From: Utricularia gibba | Lineage: Eukaryota; Streptophyta; Magnoliopsida; Lamiales; Lentibulariaceae | NCBI GenBank assembly: GCA_002189035.1 | Contig: NEEC01000010.1 | Location: 2,852,001-2,916,000, forward strand | DNA length: 64,000 nucleotides | Direction of reading: 5' to 3' | Part shown: piece after piece, positions 61,151 through 64,000 of the stretch | Layout of the letters: each line of letters opens with the position of its first letter | Position numbering within the stretch: position 1 is the stretch's first letter | The notes under the pieces: model-generated | What the model was told of the DNA's origin: nothing | Databases searched by the model: none | Seen by the model: the letters and a program-made list of their open reading frames with translations, nothing else | Translations under genes and position numbers: made by a program

Positions 61151-62449
61151 GATTTCAGTCTCTTTTGGAAGGCTTTTTGGTGAGATCGTGGGGGTTGATT
61201 TGTAAAGCCATTAGTGTAGGCTTGAAGGTGGGGACTTTGGGAATAAAGGGGGACTATAAATAGCTTAGAAAAGCATAAGTTAGCTGCCTGTGGGGCTTGC
61301 GGATTGGGAGAGGAACAAGGGTAGAGAGGTTCCAATAATAGACTCCAATTTAAGGTAACAACAGCATAATTTGGCTTGTAGTGTAGCTGAGCAGTTAAAA
61401 TTCACATAGCAATGGAGGATCTCAGTCTGGGCAACCCAAAACTCCATGATCATGTCCTCGTTCCACCCGAGCTCTAAATGAGACCCCCCTTGACCTCTGT
61501 GCTGCGCCATTTACAAAGAATGGGGCTTTCTGTGAATCCCATCAAAAGTATGACTAGGTAAACCATAAATGCCACCATTGAAGGCAATGACGGCTCCTCT
61601 AAATGCACTCACAGAGAGAGTGAGAGAGAGTATCCTGCATGGTTGGAGCTAACCACCATTCATTCATAATGTTTATGGTTCAGACCATGAGCTAGTCTTC
61701 GAGCACCTTCAACCGGGCTGTTTTTTTCTGAGATGACAGTAGTAGAAGATGACTGACTGACTGAATCTTCACCCTTAACAAATGTTTTCAAGACAAGATT
61801 AGACTTGTGTGCTGCCCAACTTGTCTGCCACCAGAAGACTCCATTTTTGCTTTTTTTTTTTCCCATGGCAAAAAGGGTTCACTCCTTGAGGTCATGACAG
61901 GACGCCCACACCATTTATTGCATCAGTGTTGGAAAGTCACGGTTGGGCATTTCGATTTCAGTTTGAATGGAGCAGAGCAGAGAGCGAGTGGGGGATGGAT
62001 CACGAGTGCATGTTCTCAATCAAAGTTTGTGGGGCATTTGCTTCGGTTGAGTCGAGTTGGGAGGGAGATGGAGACGAAGGACCACACAAAGGAGAGGAGA
62101 GTAGTTGATGCCTTTATGCTCCAAACAAACCAAAGGAAGCGATGCTCTTCTCCACCTCCTCTGCTACATTCCCACTTCACTTTTGCTTCTTTTCTCTTCA
62201 TCTTCTTTACTTTTTTCGCCACCCCAGATGCGGATCATATGATCTGTCTCCATGACCTTCACCTTCCTTTTATAAATTTCCAAAAAAAATATTAAAAATA
62301 CTTGCATAGTGGGCCGGGCTTTGAAATGGGTTTGGAAATAGTCATATTCCAGTTCTGGGCTTCAGGAGCCCAAAACGTTTTAAATTACGATTTTGCCACT
62401 CACAACAAAAATTTAAAAAAAAAAGGAGCTGACTTTCGAGTGAGAGAAA
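61151..62449. other. intergenic region between MIZ1 and S9 peptidase genes
   Basis: The two genes diverge, so both promoters lie here. A short GA-rich stretch occurs at 61612-61630. The open frames on both strands at 61.8-62.3 kb have no recognisable domain. Confidence 0.55.
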
Positions 62450-64000
62450 ATGGTCGCTGCAGCCGTTGGTGGTCTCACTTGGACTCCCGTGACTCGCTTT
62501 CTTCTTCCCGAGTTTCTGGCTTCGAGATTCTTTGCGTCTTTTCGTCCCCGGAATACCGTCGCGGTGGAGGAGGAATAGCCACCAGAGTCATGTTCTCGTC
62601 GTCTCCGCGAACTGTGTCGGAAGGAGGGAAGATTACAGCTCCCTACGGTTCATGGAAGTCGCCCATCACCGCGGATGTTGCGGCTGTTGCAGATAGGCGC
62701 CTCGGGGGCTTTGCTTCTGACGCTTTAGGTCGCCTGTATATTGCTGAGCCTCGTCCTGCGGAATCTGGGTATTCATATATAATTATCTTGTCTGCAATCC
62801 AAGTGGTGATGATGATACGGCTTGTTTCTGTTGGTTGGGTTGTTGTTTGCAGAACATTTCATTTTTCAGTTGTTTTGGATGCGATAGGCATGCACTTTTT
62901 CTGAAACGATGTATGGGTAAGAGATATGCTTTTTATTTACTTGATTGAAACATGTGGATGAATCAGGAGAATGGCGCTTATTAGGCGAGATGAAAGTGAG
63001 AAGGATGGCCAGATTGACATTACGCCCAAGGATTTTGCTGTCAGGACAACGGCTCAGGAATACGGTGGTGGGGCATTTAGCATTTTTGGCGAATCAGTTG
63101 TATTCTCAAATTACAAGGACCAGAGACTATACAGGATCTGCACTTCATCTAGTGGTGTGTGTGTTTTTTTTTTTTTTTTTTTTGCTGTAGTATCGTGAAT
63201 CTTAAAGTCTTTTGGCCATTCGCTTTTTGTTTGAAATTTTTGAATTAGTTCATGACTTAGAGGTTGCAGTTATTCTTGTCGTATTATTTTTCTGTACTGC
63301 AAAGTTATCTATTACTGATAGCTGCAGGTTCAACTCCTAAGCCATTAACACCGGATTATGGTGGGCCAGTTGTGTCTTACGCTGATGGTGTCTTTGATGC
63401 TCGGTTTAACCGATACCTGACTGTCATGGAAGGTGGATTATCATTTCTAGTATCGGTGATAAAAATATTCCCGCATCCTCATTTTTCATTCACGTTTCCT
63501 CATTTCTTTTTAACAGATCGTCGTGGAGATGCTATTAATTCAATCACAACTATTGTTTCAATTGATCTTTCTAGCAACAATGTGGAAGGTGCATATTCAG
63601 CATGTGGAAGCTTTTCTCTTTATGTTGGTGGCTGCGTATGACTATACATTGCCAAGAATGGGAATTAACGAGTTATTAGTTGATTTATTATCACGTTTTT
63701 TTTCTTATCTAAAAAAATCAGAACCAAGAAAATTAGTTGAAGGCAATGATTTCTATGCTTTTCCCCGGGTTGATCCAAAGGGAGAACGAATAGCCTGGAT
63801 TGAATGGGGACATCCCAATATGCCATGGGACCGATCTGAACTTTGGGTTGGCTACATATCTGAGAAAGGGTATAATATAAGATCTTTTCATTATTTTAGT
63901 ACAAGAAGCTTTTTCTTCTCTCCAACTACTTAATTCCTAGCTTAGATATTTTTTTCCTAGGGAAAATTCATTCTGAATGATGTATGAGGATATGACTTCC
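62450..64000 (+). CDS. S9 family peptidase (At5g36210-like alpha/beta hydrolase), incomplete at right edge
   Basis: Serine peptidase of the prolyl oligopeptidase/acylaminoacyl-peptidase family; only the N-terminal beta-propeller part is in the window. Certain coding starts at KITAPYGSWKSPIT in exon 1. Exons: to 62768, 62967-63154, 63328-63432, 63517-63588, 63722-63869, and more beyond. Motifs: DITPKDFAVRTTAQEYGGGA, FSNYKDQRLYR, YGGPVVSYADGVFDARFNRY, VEGNDFYAFPR, IAWIEWGHPNMPWD and SELWVGYIS. The start is uncertain: ATG 62590 is in frame, while ATG 62450 opens a transit-peptide-like stretch (MVAAAVGGLTWTPVTRFLLP) in another frame that stops at 62576-62578; a missing base, perhaps in the C4 run 62546-62549, would join them. 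The catalytic triad lies outside. Confidence 0.88.
63164..63183 (+). repeat. T20 tract in intron
   Basis: Twenty T near the 5' end of the second intron of the S9 peptidase gene. Confidence 0.9.

Overview
This window is nuclear DNA of a flowering plant. Genes have many short GT-AG introns, families are typically plant (LHY, purple acid phosphatase, WIP zinc finger, NAC, MIZ1, pectin acetylesterase, LHT-type transporter), and the space between genes is AT-rich. Which angiosperm clade it comes from cannot be fixed from the sequence alone.

Layout. 1-4.8 kb: a Ty1/copia retrotransposon on the minus strand, cut by the left window edge. 7.3-10.7 kb (+): LHY/CCA1-type clock MYB. 11.0-13.5 kb (-): purple acid phosphatase. 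14.5-15.8 kb (-): Myb/SANT-trihelix-like DNA-binding protein, divergent from a bHLH80/81-type factor at 17.4-19.8 kb (+). 21.4-24.6 kb (+): LRR receptor pseudokinase. 25.2-31.6 kb (-): ATX1/2-type H3K4 methyltransferase. 32.2-38.1 kb (-): GPI ethanolamine phosphate transferase 3 (PIG-O). 38.3-40.6 kb (-): MIP1-zipper/DUF547 protein. 41.9-43.0 kb (-): WIP zinc finger. 43.3-45.6 kb (-): pectin acetylesterase. 47.1-47.7 kb (-): small zinc-ribbon protein. 50.0-50.9 kb (-): CUC-like NAC factor. 54.0-55.2 kb (+): GH17 beta-1,3-glucanase. 56.1-57.9 kb (-): lysine/histidine transporter-like 8. 60.4-61.2 kb (-): MIZ1/DUF617. 62.45 kb to the right edge (+): S9 family peptidase, incomplete. The genes are individually transcribed plant genes with no shared pathway apparent.

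The most striking signal is that several otherwise well conserved reading frames (LHY twice, the trihelix-like gene, DUF547, pectin acetylesterase, NAC, and the copia element three times) are broken by what looks like one missing base, nearly always inside a run of identical bases and mostly G/C. Exon phase arithmetic independently supports a missing base in the spliced genes. The simplest reading is base-level error in the assembly; the alternative is real gene decay. Biological points of interest are an ATX1/2-type methyltransferase with no FYRN/FYRC region, four GC-AG introns, an intron inside the MIZ1 gene, an extra short intron in the GH17 gene, and small dispersed repeats shared between intergenic regions. 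I did not see a clearly new multi-gene system.
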